Position numbers and translations under genes: made by a program. Positions 40,312-50,147 of a stretch of 51,447 nt of DNA are shown piece after piece (the first letter of the stretch is position 1; each line of letters starts with the position of its first letter). This stretch comes from Marinomonas piezotolerans. GTDB taxonomy: Bacteria > Pseudomonadota > Gammaproteobacteria > Pseudomonadales > Marinomonadaceae. The notes below the pieces were generated by a model that worked only from the letters and a program-made list of their open reading frames with translations, was not told where the DNA came from and made no database searches. Location of the stretch: the NCBI RefSeq assembly GCF_003362755.1, contig NZ_QKRA01000016.1:1-51447 (forward strand), written 5' to 3'.

Positions 40312-40976
40312 GGCATCAACCTCAACAGCAAGGCACTCAGTAGGTCCGATAGGAAGTCTAGGAACAGAGACCCTTTATCTTTATCAAAATGCCGAAGACG
40401 GTTCGAACCGAGCGCTAGCACACCATGATAGACAACTTGTCCCCCTTCTCTGGAAACAAGTGGTAGAATCGCCGAAGACATCACAGCGTCACTTTGCTCC
40501 TGAAACAAAAACTCAGACTCTTCCACAGAAAGCACACCACAATAACACCCAGAGTGGCTTAACATCTCCTTCAAAATTGGCTCAGATGACGACCATGAGG
40601 CAGTACGGATGGAGCTATCAAACTCTGTGTCTGAAAATAACACCAGTGACAGGAAATCAATCGAGAACTCTTCGCGCATAACATCTTCGACAGCGGCAGC
40701 AAAATCGTCGAGCGATTCACAGCTGAGACAGCGCACAACCAACCGACGGCTTTTCTTCATGATGCCTTCGTTCTCTCGTGCCACTTCAACAAGACGCTCA
40801 AACTGATTACGGTAATCAGATGTCGACTTACGTAGCATCGAGACTTGTCGTTCCAGCAATGATATAGCACCGCCATGCAAAGGATGAGGAATGGTAAGCC
40901 CCTCAAGTAAACTTGGATTTCGTTCAAAAAAATCCGGCGTTTTTTCTAGGTAGCGAACTACGTCCTCTTCCTTCAT
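40308..40976 (-). CDS. DUF484 family protein
   Basis: A 222-residue GAF-like protein of the DUF484 (YigA) family: an N-terminal helix VVRYLEKTPDFFERNPSLLEGL, a coiled region with LLERQVSMLRK, then a GAF-like alpha/beta domain. The family is typically encoded between dapF and xerC, and its function is not known. Here it follows dapF by 10 bp and overlaps yigB by 4 bp. Confidence 0.92.
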   Translation of the reverse strand: MKEEDVVRYLEKTPDFFERNPSLLEGLTIPHPLHGGAISLLERQVSMLRKSTSDYRNQFERLVEVARENEGIMKKSRRLVVRCLSCESLDDFAAAVEDVMREEFSIDFLSLVLFSDTEFDSSIRTASWSSSEPILKEMLSHSGCYCGVLSVEESEFLFQEQSDAVMSSAILPLVSREGGQVVYHGVLALGSNRLRHFDKDKGSLFLDFLSDLLSALLLRLMP

Positions 40977-40986
40977 GAACCCTCAC

Positions 40987-41817
40987 TTATAGGTATATTT
41001 GACCTTCAAAGACTTTCTCAGCGGCACCCGTCATAATGATCGGCGTAGATGGGCCTTGCCAAGCAATACGTAGATCTCCACCTGGCAAGTGAACCAGCAC
41101 ATCAGCATCTAACCAACCCTGCTTAATACCTGCAACCACTGCTGCACAGGCCCCAGTACCACATGCCTGAGTCTCACCCACACCACGTTCATATACCCGC
41201 AAATTAACTTCTCCACGAGTCACCACCTGCATGAACCCAACGTTTACGTTATTTGGGAAGGCATCGTGGCTTTCCACAGCAGGTCCAATGCTATGCACTA
41301 GCTCATCATTCAACTCTTCAACTCGAATGACCGCATGAGGATTACCCACAGAAACTGGCGTAAGCTCAACTGTTTCGCCGTTTGCCTGCACTTGATACAG
41401 AGCCTGCATAGCATCAGCCAAGAAAGGCAAATCCGCAGGTTGGAAACTGGGTTCTCCCATATCCACTTGCACATGGCCGTTATCCAGCACATTTAATTGC
41501 ATCTGTCCGCGCTTTGTTTCGACATTAATTTGTCGCTTATGCGTCAACTCACGGTCCAACACAAACTTCGCAAAACAACGCGCGCCATTTCCACAATGCT
41601 CTACTTCTGAGCCATCACAATTGTAGATGCGATAACGAAAATCCATATCAGGATTCGATGGTGGCTCCACCACCAGCAATTGATCAAAACCAATGCCTCG
41701 GTTGCGATCCCCTAACCGTTCGATTTGCGCTTTGTTGAAGTAGACCTTACGCGACACTGCATCAACAACAACAAAGTCATTGCCAAGACCATGCATTTTG
41801 GTAAATTTAAGCAACAC
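40987..41817 (-). CDS. dapF: Diaminopimelate epimerase
   Basis: Converts LL- to meso-diaminopimelate for lysine and peptidoglycan. The two catalytic cysteines appear in HCGNGARCFAKF and in TQACGTGACAAVVAG. The frame opens MLLKFTKMHGLGNDF if it starts at the GTG at 41817, which has AAGGAG at 6 nt; a TTG one codon later is possible. The 276-residue length agrees with E. coli DapF (274). It follows lysA, the next enzyme in the same pathway. Confidence 0.96.
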   Translation of the reverse strand: MLLKFTKMHGLGNDFVVVDAVSRKVYFNKAQIERLGDRNRGIGFDQLLVVEPPSNPDMDFRYRIYNCDGSEVEHCGNGARCFAKFVLDRELTHKRQINVETKRGQMQLNVLDNGHVQVDMGEPSFQPADLPFLADAMQALYQVQANGETVELTPVSVGNPHAVIRVEELNDELVHSIGPAVESHDAFPNNVNVGFMQVVTRGEVNLRVYERGVGETQACGTGACAAVVAGIKQGWLDADVLVHLPGGDLRIAWQGPSTPIIMTGAAEKVFEGQIYL

Positions 41818-41827
41818 AAGACGCTCC

Positions 41828-43081
41828 TTAAGCAGGCAGAAGTTGCTCACCAACTAATTGATGATCAATCGTCTCTCGCTCGCGAATAAGATGAACTTTG
41901 TCACCATCGACCATGATCTCTGCAGCGCGGCCACGACTGTTGTAATTAGACGCCATAGTAAAGCCATAAGCCCCCGCCGAACGAACAGCCAGTAAGCTAC
42001 CAGCCTGTAGATCTAATTCACGATCTTTCCCCAAAAAGTCACTGGTTTCACAAATAGGGCCAACTAGATCATAAATACGAGAGCCTTCGGATGTAGCCTC
42101 TAGATTCACTTGCACAATGTCCATCCAAGCACCGTAGAGCGACGGGCGAATCAAATCATTCATTGCGCCATCGATGATTGCAAAATTCTTGTGCGGGTTG
42201 CACTTAAGAAACTCTACTTTGGTCAACAAAATACCAGCGTTGGCGGCAATGGAACGCCCAGGCTCAAACGCTAGACTTAAATCACGCCCTTTAATTCGCT
42301 CTAAAAGTAAATCGGCATAGTCTTTTGGCTCTGGTGGCACTTCATCACGATAGCGGACGCCAAGACCGCCCCCTAAATCGAGATGTTTGATAGTAATGTC
42401 TTGCTCAGCAAGTTGATCAATCAGACCTATTAAACGATCAAACGTATCCAAAAATGGCTGAAGTTCAGTTAACTGCGAGCCAATATGGCAATCCACACCC
42501 ATGACATTTAGGTTTTCCAATGAATCTGCAACGCCGTAGATACGTACCGCATCCTTTATATCAATGCCAAACTTATTATCTTTCAAACCCGTCGAGATGT
42601 ATGGGTGGGTTTTTGCGTCTACATCAGGGTTAATACGCAAGGAGACTGGAGCAACCAACCCCATTTCTCCTGCAACTTTGTTCAAACGATGTAATTCTGC
42701 CTCTGATTCAACATTGAAGCAGTGAATCCCTACTTCTAGAGCGCGGCGCATCTCGTGCTCTTGTTTCGCAACTCCAGAAAACATCACCTTGCTTGGATCA
42801 CCGCCAGCACGTAGAACGCGCTCTAACTCTCCGATCGATACAATATCAAAACCCGAGCCCATGCGAGCGAGCACGTTTAAAATGGCGATATTCGAACACG
42901 CCTTTACCGCATAGCAAATTAAGGTAGGGTGCGTCGCAAAGGCATCAGCATACGCTTTATAGTGACGCTCAAATGTCGCACGAGAATAAACATAAGTCGG
43001 AGTGCCGTGCTCCGCAGCAATATCAGTCAATGAAACGTTTTCAGCATGCAACTGATGGCCAGAGTAATTAAAAAAATCCAA
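41828..43081 (-). CDS. lysA: Diaminopimelate decarboxylase
   Basis: PLP enzyme making lysine from meso-diaminopimelate. The PLP lysine is in YAVKACSNIAIL (about residue 58), with HIGSQLTELQPF, LDLGGGLGVRY, EPGRSIAANAG and the C-terminal CETSDFLGKDREL motif. The start is a TTG (MDFFNYSGHQL), well aligned with Pseudomonas LysA, with AGGT 6 nt upstream formed partly by the lptM stop region. Length 417. Confidence 0.96.
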   Translation of the reverse strand: MDFFNYSGHQLHAENVSLTDIAAEHGTPTYVYSRATFERHYKAYADAFATHPTLICYAVKACSNIAILNVLARMGSGFDIVSIGELERVLRAGGDPSKVMFSGVAKQEHEMRRALEVGIHCFNVESEAELHRLNKVAGEMGLVAPVSLRINPDVDAKTHPYISTGLKDNKFGIDIKDAVRIYGVADSLENLNVMGVDCHIGSQLTELQPFLDTFDRLIGLIDQLAEQDITIKHLDLGGGLGVRYRDEVPPEPKDYADLLLERIKGRDLSLAFEPGRSIAANAGILLTKVEFLKCNPHKNFAIIDGAMNDLIRPSLYGAWMDIVQVNLEATSEGSRIYDLVGPICETSDFLGKDRELDLQAGSLLAVRSAGAYGFTMASNYNSRGRAAEIMVDGDKVHLIRERETIDHQLVGEQLLPA

Positions 43082-43090
43082 GGGAGTACC

Positions 43091-43210
43091 TCAATAAGCG
43101 GTGGTGGTCGTTTCTGCGTTAGATGGCATTGATTCAAGCGGTAAATACAAGGCTCCCTTGTTACCACATGCGGACAACAACAAAACCCCAACCAGCAAAA
43201 AAGCGCGCAT
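43091..43210 (-). CDS. lptM: LptM-like small lipoprotein
   Basis: A 39-residue lipoprotein just upstream of lysA. After the signal peptide comes the lipobox LSAC (C15) and then GNKGALYLP, the signature of LptM (YifL; typically CGxKGPLYxP). LptM assists maturation of the LptD-LptE lipopolysaccharide translocon in E. coli. The order lptM-lysA-dapF is conserved in gammaproteobacteria. Its stop codon lies within 10 bp of the lysA start. An in-frame GTG at 43216 is an alternative start. It is easily missed because of its size. Confidence 0.88.
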   Translation of the reverse strand: MRAFLLVGVLLLSACGNKGALYLPLESMPSNAETTTTAY

Positions 43211-43414
43211 CAACACAATAACGACCATCCATTAATACAATTTGTTGACAGTATACTGATCCCCTTTGTGATTCCCACCCCCACTCTATACTTTGATAGA
43301 AAATCTTTGCCATTTTACCTATAAAGTCACCAACGGTATTTGCTATAGTGCGGATATGAGAATGAGCGGCGTTAACTCTGTTTCAACGACAATGCTATAC
43401 ACTGGATGTACTGC

Positions 43415-44296
43415 ATGAAGTATCTATCAAAGCCTTGGTTAATTGCGCTGTCTGTTGCCGTGCTGCTGCACATTCTTGTGTTTGTAGAGTTAAAAGATCA
43501 GGATTGGGGAATCACATCACCCAAAGAACGATATATTACCCCGCAGCTGAATGTTGAATTATTAAAATCTAGCAGCGGTTCAATTCCCTCCTCAGACTCC
43601 GATACCGACGTTTTTGAGCCAGAACAGCCTGCTGCCCCTGCTCCTGCACAAAAGCCAACATCGGTGGAGGAAGTCTTAGATTCGGATAGTGCTTCAGCCA
43701 CTATTGAACCAGCTACTATTAAACCAGCCACCGAAGAGGACACAACTTCACCTCAAAACGCTACAGAGGAAGAATCAGCCACAGCTCCAACATCTACACC
43801 TCAGGCCACGGTCGATAACAATCAAAACCAGCCCCCAGTTACATTGGATGACATTCAGCAAGCCGACACTCTACCTGAAGAAAGCGCCTTGGACAGTTAT
43901 TCCATAGCCCCCCCAGCAGATGATTGGAAACAAAGCAGTTTGCTTGATATTGGTGATAAACCTTACGACTCTGAGAAAGCAGACCCTACGATTGATGCCT
44001 TTTCTCCAACATTTAGAGCGCAGCTCAAGCAAGCAATTAAAGACCAGAAAGCGTATAAAAAGGGCTTAGTCAAACCCAAAACATACGACATCACTGAAGA
44101 TGCTGATGGCACAAAATACGTTAATATAAACGGGGTGTGCTGGAAGCTGCCGGACCCAGACTCAGAAGAAGAGTGGCAAGTTGTGCTATCCGGTTGTGCA
44201 GGTCAAAAGGACACATTCCGTTTTGAGTTAAACATTTCGACAGATCTCCTAACACCAGAACAAATGGAGCTGTTACCTTTCGGTGGCACAGAATAA
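43415..44296 (+). CDS. Unknown TonB-like anchored, Pro-rich periplasmic protein
   Basis: A 293-residue protein with one N-terminal signal-anchor helix (PWLIALSVAVLLHILVFV), as in TonB. A long acidic Pro/Thr/Ser-rich stretch (about 40-170) follows, then a compact C-terminal domain (about 180-293) with two cysteines (NGVCWKL and SGCAG) that could form a disulfide. I recognise no family; the C-terminal domain is not the TonB fold as far as I can see. The ATG at 43415 has GGA at 8 nt and is preferred to the ATG at 43406. It occupies the place where cyaY is often found divergent from lptM-lysA. Confidence 0.7.
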   Translation: MKYLSKPWLIALSVAVLLHILVFVELKDQDWGITSPKERYITPQLNVELLKSSSGSIPSSDSDTDVFEPEQPAAPAPAQKPTSVEEVLDSDSASATIEPATIKPATEEDTTSPQNATEEESATAPTSTPQATVDNNQNQPPVTLDDIQQADTLPEESALDSYSIAPPADDWKQSSLLDIGDKPYDSEKADPTIDAFSPTFRAQLKQAIKDQKAYKKGLVKPKTYDITEDADGTKYVNINGVCWKLPDPDSEEEWQVVLSGCAGQKDTFRFELNISTDLLTPEQMELLPFGGTE

Positions 44297-44321
44297 AAAG
44301 CCCCGCATAAAGCGGGGCTTT
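44297..44321 (+). terminator. Terminator between the Pro-rich protein gene and argH
   Basis: AAGCCCCGC-ATAAA-GCGGGGCTT, 1-2 bp after the stop codon, with A-rich and T-rich flanks. It can serve both convergent genes. Confidence 0.9.
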
Positions 44322-44349
44322 CAACCTTTTTAACGCGGTCACAATTCTA

Positions 44350-45753
44350 TTACACGCGTTTAGCTAATTCATCCTTTGCACGAGCTATGGCTGCTTTCAC
44401 TTGAGCTGGCGCGGTTCCCCCAATGTGATCTCGGGCTGCAACCGATCCTTCCAAAGTTAGAACGTCAAATACATCAGCTTCAATCATTGAACCAAAGCTT
44501 TGCAGCTCCTCAAGCGTCATTTCAGACAGATCACGCCCTTCTTGAACACCAAAGCCCACTGCTTTACCAACGACCTCATGAGCATCACGGAAGGCTACGC
44601 CTTTACGCACCAAGTAATCAGCTAAATCCGTTGCGGTACTGAAACCTCGACGTGCTGCTTCATACATGTGTTCACTGCGGGCTTCGATCGCTGGGATCAT
44701 GTCCGCAAATGAACGTAATGAACCACGCAATGTGTCAACCGTATCAAACAATGGCTCTTTGTCTTCTTGGTTATCTTTGTTGTAGGCCAAGCATTGCGAT
44801 TTCATCAATGTCAGCAGACTCATAAGATGCCCATAGACACGCCCCGTCTTGCCACGCACAAGTTCAGGCACATCTGGGTTTTTCTTTTGCGGCATGATTG
44901 AAGAACCGGTACAAAACCGATCCGGTAAAAATATGAAGTTAAATTGCGCGGACGCCCACATAACCATCTCTTCTGCCCAACGAGACATATGCATCATGAT
45001 GATTGACGCTGTAGAAGTGAACTCAATCGCAAAGTCTCGATCACTGACCGAATCCAAAGAGTTATAAGTAGGACGTTCAAACCCTAGGAGCTCCGCGGTC
45101 ATTTCGCGGTCAATCGGATACGTCGTTCCAGCGAGCGCAGCAGCGCCTAACGGCAAAATATTAACGCGTTTTCGGCAATCTAATAAACGCTCATAATCAC
45201 GTTGCGCCATTTCGTACCATGCCATCAAGTGATGACCAAATGTCACTGGCTGTGCTGTCTGCAAATGCGTGAAGCCAGGCATAATGGTATCGGTATTACG
45301 TTCTGCTAGCGATAGGATCCCTTGCTGAAGGCGTGTCACTTCTTCTAACAAAAAATCTATTTCATCACGCATATACAAGCGAATATCAGTCGCTACCTGA
45401 TCGTTTCGCGAACGCCCAGTGTGCAACTTCTTACCTGTAACACCAATCTTTTGTGTCAAACGTGCTTCAATGTTCATGTGAACATCTTCCAGCTCCACCG
45501 ACCACTCGAATTCACCGCGTGCGATTTCTTGTTCGATTTCCGCCAAGCCCTGGATAATTTGATCGCGCTCTTCGACCGTTAAAACACCTACTTTTGTGAG
45601 CATTTTCGCATGCGCTACAGAACCTTGAATGTCTTGTTTTGCCATCCGCTGATCAAACTCTACCGATGCAGTAAAGCGCGCGACAAACGCATCAACAGGT
45701 TCCGAAAAACGACCACCCCATTGCTGGTTTGTGGTTTTATTGGTATCAGTCAT
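44350..45753 (-). CDS. argH: Argininosuccinate lyase
   Basis: Last step of arginine synthesis, splitting argininosuccinate to arginine and fumarate. The superfamily signature [19 protein letters not shown] is present near residue 285, as are [20 protein letters not shown] and [16 protein letters not shown]. It is 467 residues and full length. It is divergent from hemC, an arrangement found in Pseudomonas and relatives. The gap of 158 bp contains both promoters, which I could not define with confidence. Confidence 0.97.
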   Translation of the reverse strand: MTDTNKTTNQQWGGRFSEPVDAFVARFTASVEFDQRMAKQDIQGSVAHAKMLTKVGVLTVEERDQIIQGLAEIEQEIARGEFEWSVELEDVHMNIEARLTQKIGVTGKKLHTGRSRNDQVATDIRLYMRDEIDFLLEEVTRLQQGILSLAERNTDTIMPGFTHLQTAQPVTFGHHLMAWYEMAQRDYERLLDCRKRVNILPLGAAALAGTTYPIDREMTAELLGFERPTYNSLDSVSDRDFAIEFTSTASIIMMHMSRWAEEMVMWASAQFNFIFLPDRFCTGSSIMPQKKNPDVPELVRGKTGRVYGHLMSLLTLMKSQCLAYNKDNQEDKEPLFDTVDTLRGSLRSFADMIPAIEARSEHMYEAARRGFSTATDLADYLVRKGVAFRDAHEVVGKAVGFGVQEGRDLSEMTLEELQSFGSMIEADVFDVLTLEGSVAARDHIGGTAPAQVKAAIARAKDELAKRV

Positions 45754-45911
45754 CTATTCATTTCCCAGTGTGAGATCAATGTTGCGGCAAGATTACCTGA
45801 TAGAGCGGCCTTTATAAAGGGCTCCAAGGATGACGCTCATTAGGCAAGGGAGTATGATGTAACAAATTTTTATAGCTTTATCGCTCTTGTATTCCAACAC
45901 TAGGAGAGAAT

Positions 45912-46838
45912 GTGAAAACGAAAATCGTCATCGCCACGCGTGAAAGTCAACTGGCACTTTGGCAAGCTAACAACGTCAAAGCGTCACTGGAGGCACTGTA
46001 CCCTGATACGAAAGTCGAACTCCTTGGCATGACGACTAAAGGTGATCAAATCCTAGACAAACCTCTTGCTCAAGTAGGCGGTAAAGGGCTATTTGTAAAA
46101 GAGCTAGAAAAAGCACTAATGGATGGCAGTGCAGACATCGCAGTCCACTCTATGAAAGATGTGCCAATGGAATTTCCAGAGGGATTAGGGTTGAGCGTGA
46201 TATGCGAGCGTGAAGACCCTACTGACGCGTTTGTATCGAACCTCTACCATAGCATTGAAGAATTACCAAATGGCGCAGTAGTAGGCACTTCAAGCCTTCG
46301 CCGTGCTTGCCAGATCAGTATGCATCGTCCAGACATTAAGATTAAGAATTTACGCGGCAATGTTAATACTCGCTTACGTAAACTAGATGACGGAGAGTAC
46401 GACGCGATAGTACTCGCAACAGCAGGTTTGCTTCGTTTAGAAATGGAAGACCGAATTAGAACACGTATTAGCGATGAATTTTGCTTACCTGCGGGTGGAC
46501 AAGGCGCAATGGGGATTGAGTGTCGTAGCAATGACCAAGAGCTGATCGCAATGCTGGCACCTTTACAGCATCAAGAAACAGCTTATAGAGTAACTGCGGA
46601 ACGCGCCGTAAATAAACGCCTGAACGGTGGCTGCCAAGCGCCAATAGCTTGCTTCGCGACGCTCGACGGAGATGAGCTCTTTGTGCGCGGGTTAGTAGGT
46701 AATACAGACGGAACACTGATCATCCGAAGTGAAATCCGTGGTGCAAAAGAGTATGCAGAGCAACTAGGCACGACGTTAGCAGAAGACCTTCTTGCCAAAG
46801 GCGCGCAAGAGATCCTTGATGCAGTATACGGTCGCTAA
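45912..46838 (+). CDS. hemC: Hydroxymethylbilane synthase (porphobilinogen deaminase)
   Basis: Joins four porphobilinogen units into hydroxymethylbilane on a dipyrromethane cofactor. The cofactor cysteine is in [13 protein letters not shown]. The N-terminal [11 protein letters not shown] and [11 protein letters not shown] motifs and the [13 protein letters not shown] loop are present. The start is GTG with AGGAGA 5 nt upstream. The protein is 308 residues. It heads hemC-hemD-hemX-hemY; with hemL and hemJ at the other end of the window, several haem genes are in this region. Confidence 0.97.
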   Translation: MKTKIVIATRESQLALWQANNVKASLEALYPDTKVELLGMTTKGDQILDKPLAQVGGKGLFVKELEKALMDGSADIAVHSMKDVPMEFPEGLGLSVICEREDPTDAFVSNLYHSIEELPNGAVVGTSSLRRACQISMHRPDIKIKNLRGNVNTRLRKLDDGEYDAIVLATAGLLRLEMEDRIRTRISDEFCLPAGGQGAMGIECRSNDQELIAMLAPLQHQETAYRVTAERAVNKRLNGGCQAPIACFATLDGDELFVRGLVGNTDGTLIIRSEIRGAKEYAEQLGTTLAEDLLAKGAQEILDAVYGR

Positions 46839-46847
46839 GGGAGCTGT

Positions 46848-47600
46848 ATGCAAGGAATAAAAGTGCTTGTCACTCGGCCAGAACCAGAAAACAGTGACAC
46901 CTGTCAGCGACTGTCATCGATAGGTGCTTCGGCGATATCGCTTCCTATGCTGCAAATTAAGCCTTGTAACAGTGAGCACGAGATAAAAAAACTGCATTCA
47001 CAGTTGTTCAATTTAGACGCTTATCAGTACGTTATTTTCGTCAGCAAAAATGCCGCTCGCTTGGGTGCGGATTTAATTGACGAATGCTGGCCTATGTTGC
47101 CAGTCGGTATTCAATGGTTAGGCATAGGAAAGGGCACCACACAACAACTTAATGCGTTACACATTCCAGCAATAAGCAACCCTGGCCACACAACCGAAAT
47201 GCTCTTGAACTGGCTTAAGCCTGTCAAAATGCGCGAACAAAAAGTACTCATCGTACGAGGTAAAGGTGGACGCCCTGTCCTTGCAACCAGTCTAGAAGAG
47301 AGAGGGGCGAAAGTTGACCAACTAGAGCTATACGAGCGCATCGCCCCCATTTACGATGCACAAACATTTTTCTTCCTAGAGCAACCTGACGTAATATGGT
47401 CCACCAGTGGAGAAAGCCTAGACAATTTAACCAAGCAGGTTGAGAAACATCTGCCAGATTTTAAAAACATTGCGTTGCTAACACCGAGTGAACGTGTTGC
47501 AGAGCAAGCAAGAAGCCATAATTGGAAACGAGTGATTTGTGCACAGGGCGCTGACGACGACAGCTTCATCGCAGCCACAAAGCAGCATTTAGGACGGTAA
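46848..47600 (+). CDS. hemD: Uroporphyrinogen-III synthase
   Basis: Closes hydroxymethylbilane to uroporphyrinogen III, flipping ring D. The family is poorly conserved. Supporting features are the N-terminal VLVTRPEPEN, FVSKNAARLG, VLIVRGKGGRPVLATSLEERG, the LELYERIAP step between the domains, and the position 9 bp after hemC. It is 250 residues, the usual length. Confidence 0.93.
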   Translation: MQGIKVLVTRPEPENSDTCQRLSSIGASAISLPMLQIKPCNSEHEIKKLHSQLFNLDAYQYVIFVSKNAARLGADLIDECWPMLPVGIQWLGIGKGTTQQLNALHIPAISNPGHTTEMLLNWLKPVKMREQKVLIVRGKGGRPVLATSLEERGAKVDQLELYERIAPIYDAQTFFFLEQPDVIWSTSGESLDNLTKQVEKHLPDFKNIALLTPSERVAEQARSHNWKRVICAQGADDDSFIAATKQHLGR

Positions 47601-47601
47601 A

Positions 47602-48858
47602 ATGACCAACAAAAACGATAACGCGCTTGATGACACTACAACTTCTGAGACAAGCAACGCTTCAAACTCAGAGAACAAATCATCAAACGCTACAGAATAT
47701 GCTCAGTCCGGCATTACCCGAAGCAACACCAAACAGAGTAAAAGCGCACTATCAAGTGCCGCACTGATTGTTGGCATGAGTGCATTGGCGCTCAGTGGCT
47801 GGCAGCTTTATCAATCTAAACTTATAAAAAATTCAGATGACGCACTATCCCAAGCGCAAAATAAAATCATCGCTTTAGAGCAGCAGATTGCTCGCCTTGA
47901 TCGCACAACAAACGCCAATACAACTGTTGTAAAAGGTTTAGCAGGATTCGAGCAAACCCTTCAGAATATTGCACAATCGACAGAACAACAGTTTCAGACA
48001 ACCGACGAATCGATTATAAAGCTCTCTCAAAAAATTAATCAGCTAGGCAATATCGATAAAAACGATTGGTTGTTAGCAGAAGCGGAGTACTTAATTCGGC
48101 TAGCGAACCAACGCCTACTCTTAGAAAAAGACACTCAAAGCGCCATTACCCTGCTCTCGAATGCGGACAATATTTTAGCCGATCTTGAAGACCCTTTGAT
48201 GTTCGAAACACGCAAAGCGATCGCACAGGATGTCCAAGCCCTCAAATCAGTCTCTAGCTTTGACTTAGAAGGTCGCTATTTACAATTAGCTGCTTTATTC
48301 GACCAAGTCCCCGATCTTCCCCAGCGAGAGCCGTCACATGCTTGGCAAGCACAAAAAAATGACCGTATTGAGGTCGAATCAACGTCGGCTTTTAAAACTG
48401 TCATGCTGGAGGCGTGGGAAGGCATCAAATCGTTAGTCGTGATTAACTACAATCAAAAACCTATCAAAGCGCTTCTTCCGCCAGCGGAGTACCAAGAGTT
48501 AATCACAGGAATTCAACTACAAATAGATGTGGCTCAAGTCGCGTTACTGAAAGGTGAAAGGGAAATTTATGACAGTGCTTTGGCAAGAGTTGCGAGCGCA
48601 ATCAGCGAACACTTCGACGCCAGTGCTCAATCCACAATCGCTTTTATGACGACTCTTACCTCTTTACAACAAGTCAACCCAAACCCAAGCATCCCGATCC
48701 CTCGCGCATCGCTTCAGGCGATGAAAACGCTCATGATACAATGGAATGCCAATACGACATCCACCTACTCACCCGCTGAGGTCGAACCACCTACTCCAGA
48801 AGCGCAAACTTTACCAGACACAACGAGCACCGATAACCAAGAGGACACACCATCATGA
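47602..48858 (+). CDS. hemX: HemX, inner membrane protein of the haem operon
   Basis: A 418-residue bitopic protein: an acidic, Ser/Asn/Thr-rich cytoplasmic N-terminus of about 50 residues, a single membrane helix (about 50-72), then a periplasmic coiled coil and the HemX domain (LLAEAEYLIRLANQRLLLEKD is the family hallmark). The family is often annotated as a uroporphyrinogen C-methyltransferase, but no methyltransferase motif is visible and the role is unproven. AGGA lies 7 nt before the ATG, and hemD ends just ahead of it. Confidence 0.9.
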   Translation: MTNKNDNALDDTTTSETSNASNSENKSSNATEYAQSGITRSNTKQSKSALSSAALIVGMSALALSGWQLYQSKLIKNSDDALSQAQNKIIALEQQIARLDRTTNANTTVVKGLAGFEQTLQNIAQSTEQQFQTTDESIIKLSQKINQLGNIDKNDWLLAEAEYLIRLANQRLLLEKDTQSAITLLSNADNILADLEDPLMFETRKAIAQDVQALKSVSSFDLEGRYLQLAALFDQVPDLPQREPSHAWQAQKNDRIEVESTSAFKTVMLEAWEGIKSLVVINYNQKPIKALLPPAEYQELITGIQLQIDVAQVALLKGEREIYDSALARVASAISEHFDASAQSTIAFMTTLTSLQQVNPNPSIPIPRASLQAMKTLMIQWNANTTSTYSPAEVEPPTPEAQTLPDTTSTDNQEDTPS

Positions 48859-50084
48859 GAAAGCTATTATTCTCTTTAGTGATCGTCTTGCTGGTGGGTG
48901 GGGCCGTCGGTCTGGCTATGAAGCAGGATTCAGGCTACGTACTCATCGCCTTTCAAGGCGTTACCATTGAAATGAGTCTTTGGGTCACGATTGCAATCAT
49001 AATTCTCGCTTACTTGATGATTAGCGCTCTGTTTAAGCTCATGTGGGTGCTTTTACACCCTAATTCATCATTATCAAAATTGACCGGAAACTTACCACAA
49101 AAACGAGCTCTAAAAGGCACGATTAGAGGCATGCTTGAGCTTGCTGGAGGCAACTGGAGTAAAGCAGAAAAACTATTAACGGCTTCAGCAGAAAAAGTGA
49201 CGTACCCGTTACTGAACTACATCGGTGCCGCCTACGCTGCTAGTGAGCAAGACGAACATGAGCGTTCAAAAGAGTTACTACGCCAAGCCCACAAAACATC
49301 TCCCGAAGCAGAGTTCGCGATCAGTTTTGTACAAAGCCAGTTACAACTTAAACAAGGCCATTACGAAGGCGCCTTAGCAACGTTAAAACGCTTACATAAG
49401 ATGAAACCAAAACATCGGCAGACTCTAAAGATGTTAGTAACGGTATACACCAAACTTAAAGATTGGGATGCTTTACAAGAGCTGACACCGGTCTTAAAAA
49501 AACAGGGCATCTATGACGACTCCAACCTTTTAGAGTTGGAAAAAAATGCCTTCTTAGCACTTTTAGAGAAACTTCGTTTCCGCCAAAAAATCGGTCAAGA
49601 TACCGCTGGTTTGGAGACTGAACTTAACGGCATCTGGAAAAAAATAGACACGTTAGATAAAGACGACGAATTGCTTGTTCATTATGCGTCTGCATTAATC
49701 GATTTCGGTAACGAGGAAAAAGCGGAGTCCTTTATACGTCACAGCTTGAATGACCAATGGTCCGACGCACTTATTGCCGTTTACGGTACGCTAGTCGATG
49801 TCTCGATGAAGAAAGCACTGTCAAATGTTGAAACTTGGATTCGCCGACAGCCAGACAGCGCCCCGCTTTACCTGACCGCTGGGCGAATATGCCAACGCCA
49901 AAAGCTATGGGGCAAAGCACGAGATTACTATGAAAAAGCACTTCAACTTGATGCCAATTCGGATGCGATAAACGAGCTAAGCAAATTGCTACAAGCTATG
50001 GGTGACATTGATGTTGCACAAGACTTAATTATCAAACGTATTTCACACAACGCACAACATACTGACAACCTACCACTACCGTAG
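48855..50084 (+). CDS. hemY: HemY, inner membrane TPR protein
   Basis: A 409-residue protein with two N-terminal membrane helices (about 5-20 and 40-62) and a TPR-rich C-terminal part (the A..YAKALQLDANSD-type repeat is seen in ARDYYEKALQLDANSDAIN). This is the proteobacterial HemY that follows hemX; it is not the oxygen-dependent protoporphyrinogen oxidase also called HemY in Bacillus. Its exact role in tetrapyrrole metabolism is unknown. It overlaps hemX by 4 bp. Confidence 0.92.
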   Translation: MRKLLFSLVIVLLVGGAVGLAMKQDSGYVLIAFQGVTIEMSLWVTIAIIILAYLMISALFKLMWVLLHPNSSLSKLTGNLPQKRALKGTIRGMLELAGGNWSKAEKLLTASAEKVTYPLLNYIGAAYAASEQDEHERSKELLRQAHKTSPEAEFAISFVQSQLQLKQGHYEGALATLKRLHKMKPKHRQTLKMLVTVYTKLKDWDALQELTPVLKKQGIYDDSNLLELEKNAFLALLEKLRFRQKIGQDTAGLETELNGIWKKIDTLDKDDELLVHYASALIDFGNEEKAESFIRHSLNDQWSDALIAVYGTLVDVSMKKALSNVETWIRRQPDSAPLYLTAGRICQRQKLWGKARDYYEKALQLDANSDAINELSKLLQAMGDIDVAQDLIIKRISHNAQHTDNLPLP

Positions 50085-50096
50085 CGGTAATCACAT

Positions 50097-50134
50097 AAAA
50101 ACGCCGCAGCACTATCAATGCTTCGGCGTTTTTT
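50097..50134 (+). terminator. hemCDXY terminator
   Basis: AAAACGCCG and CGGCGTTTTT pair around an inner AGCAC/ATGCT element. It can also serve the convergent chemoreceptor gene. Confidence 0.88.
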
Positions 50135-50147
50135 ACTCTATTGCCAA

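Noticed and set aside
40232..40681. Open frame on the plus strand, 149 codons
   Set aside because: Antisense to yigB and the DUF484 gene, which are both well supported.
48855..50084. HemY as protoporphyrinogen oxidase
   Set aside because: No FAD-binding motif; membrane helices and TPR repeats identify the unrelated proteobacterial HemY.
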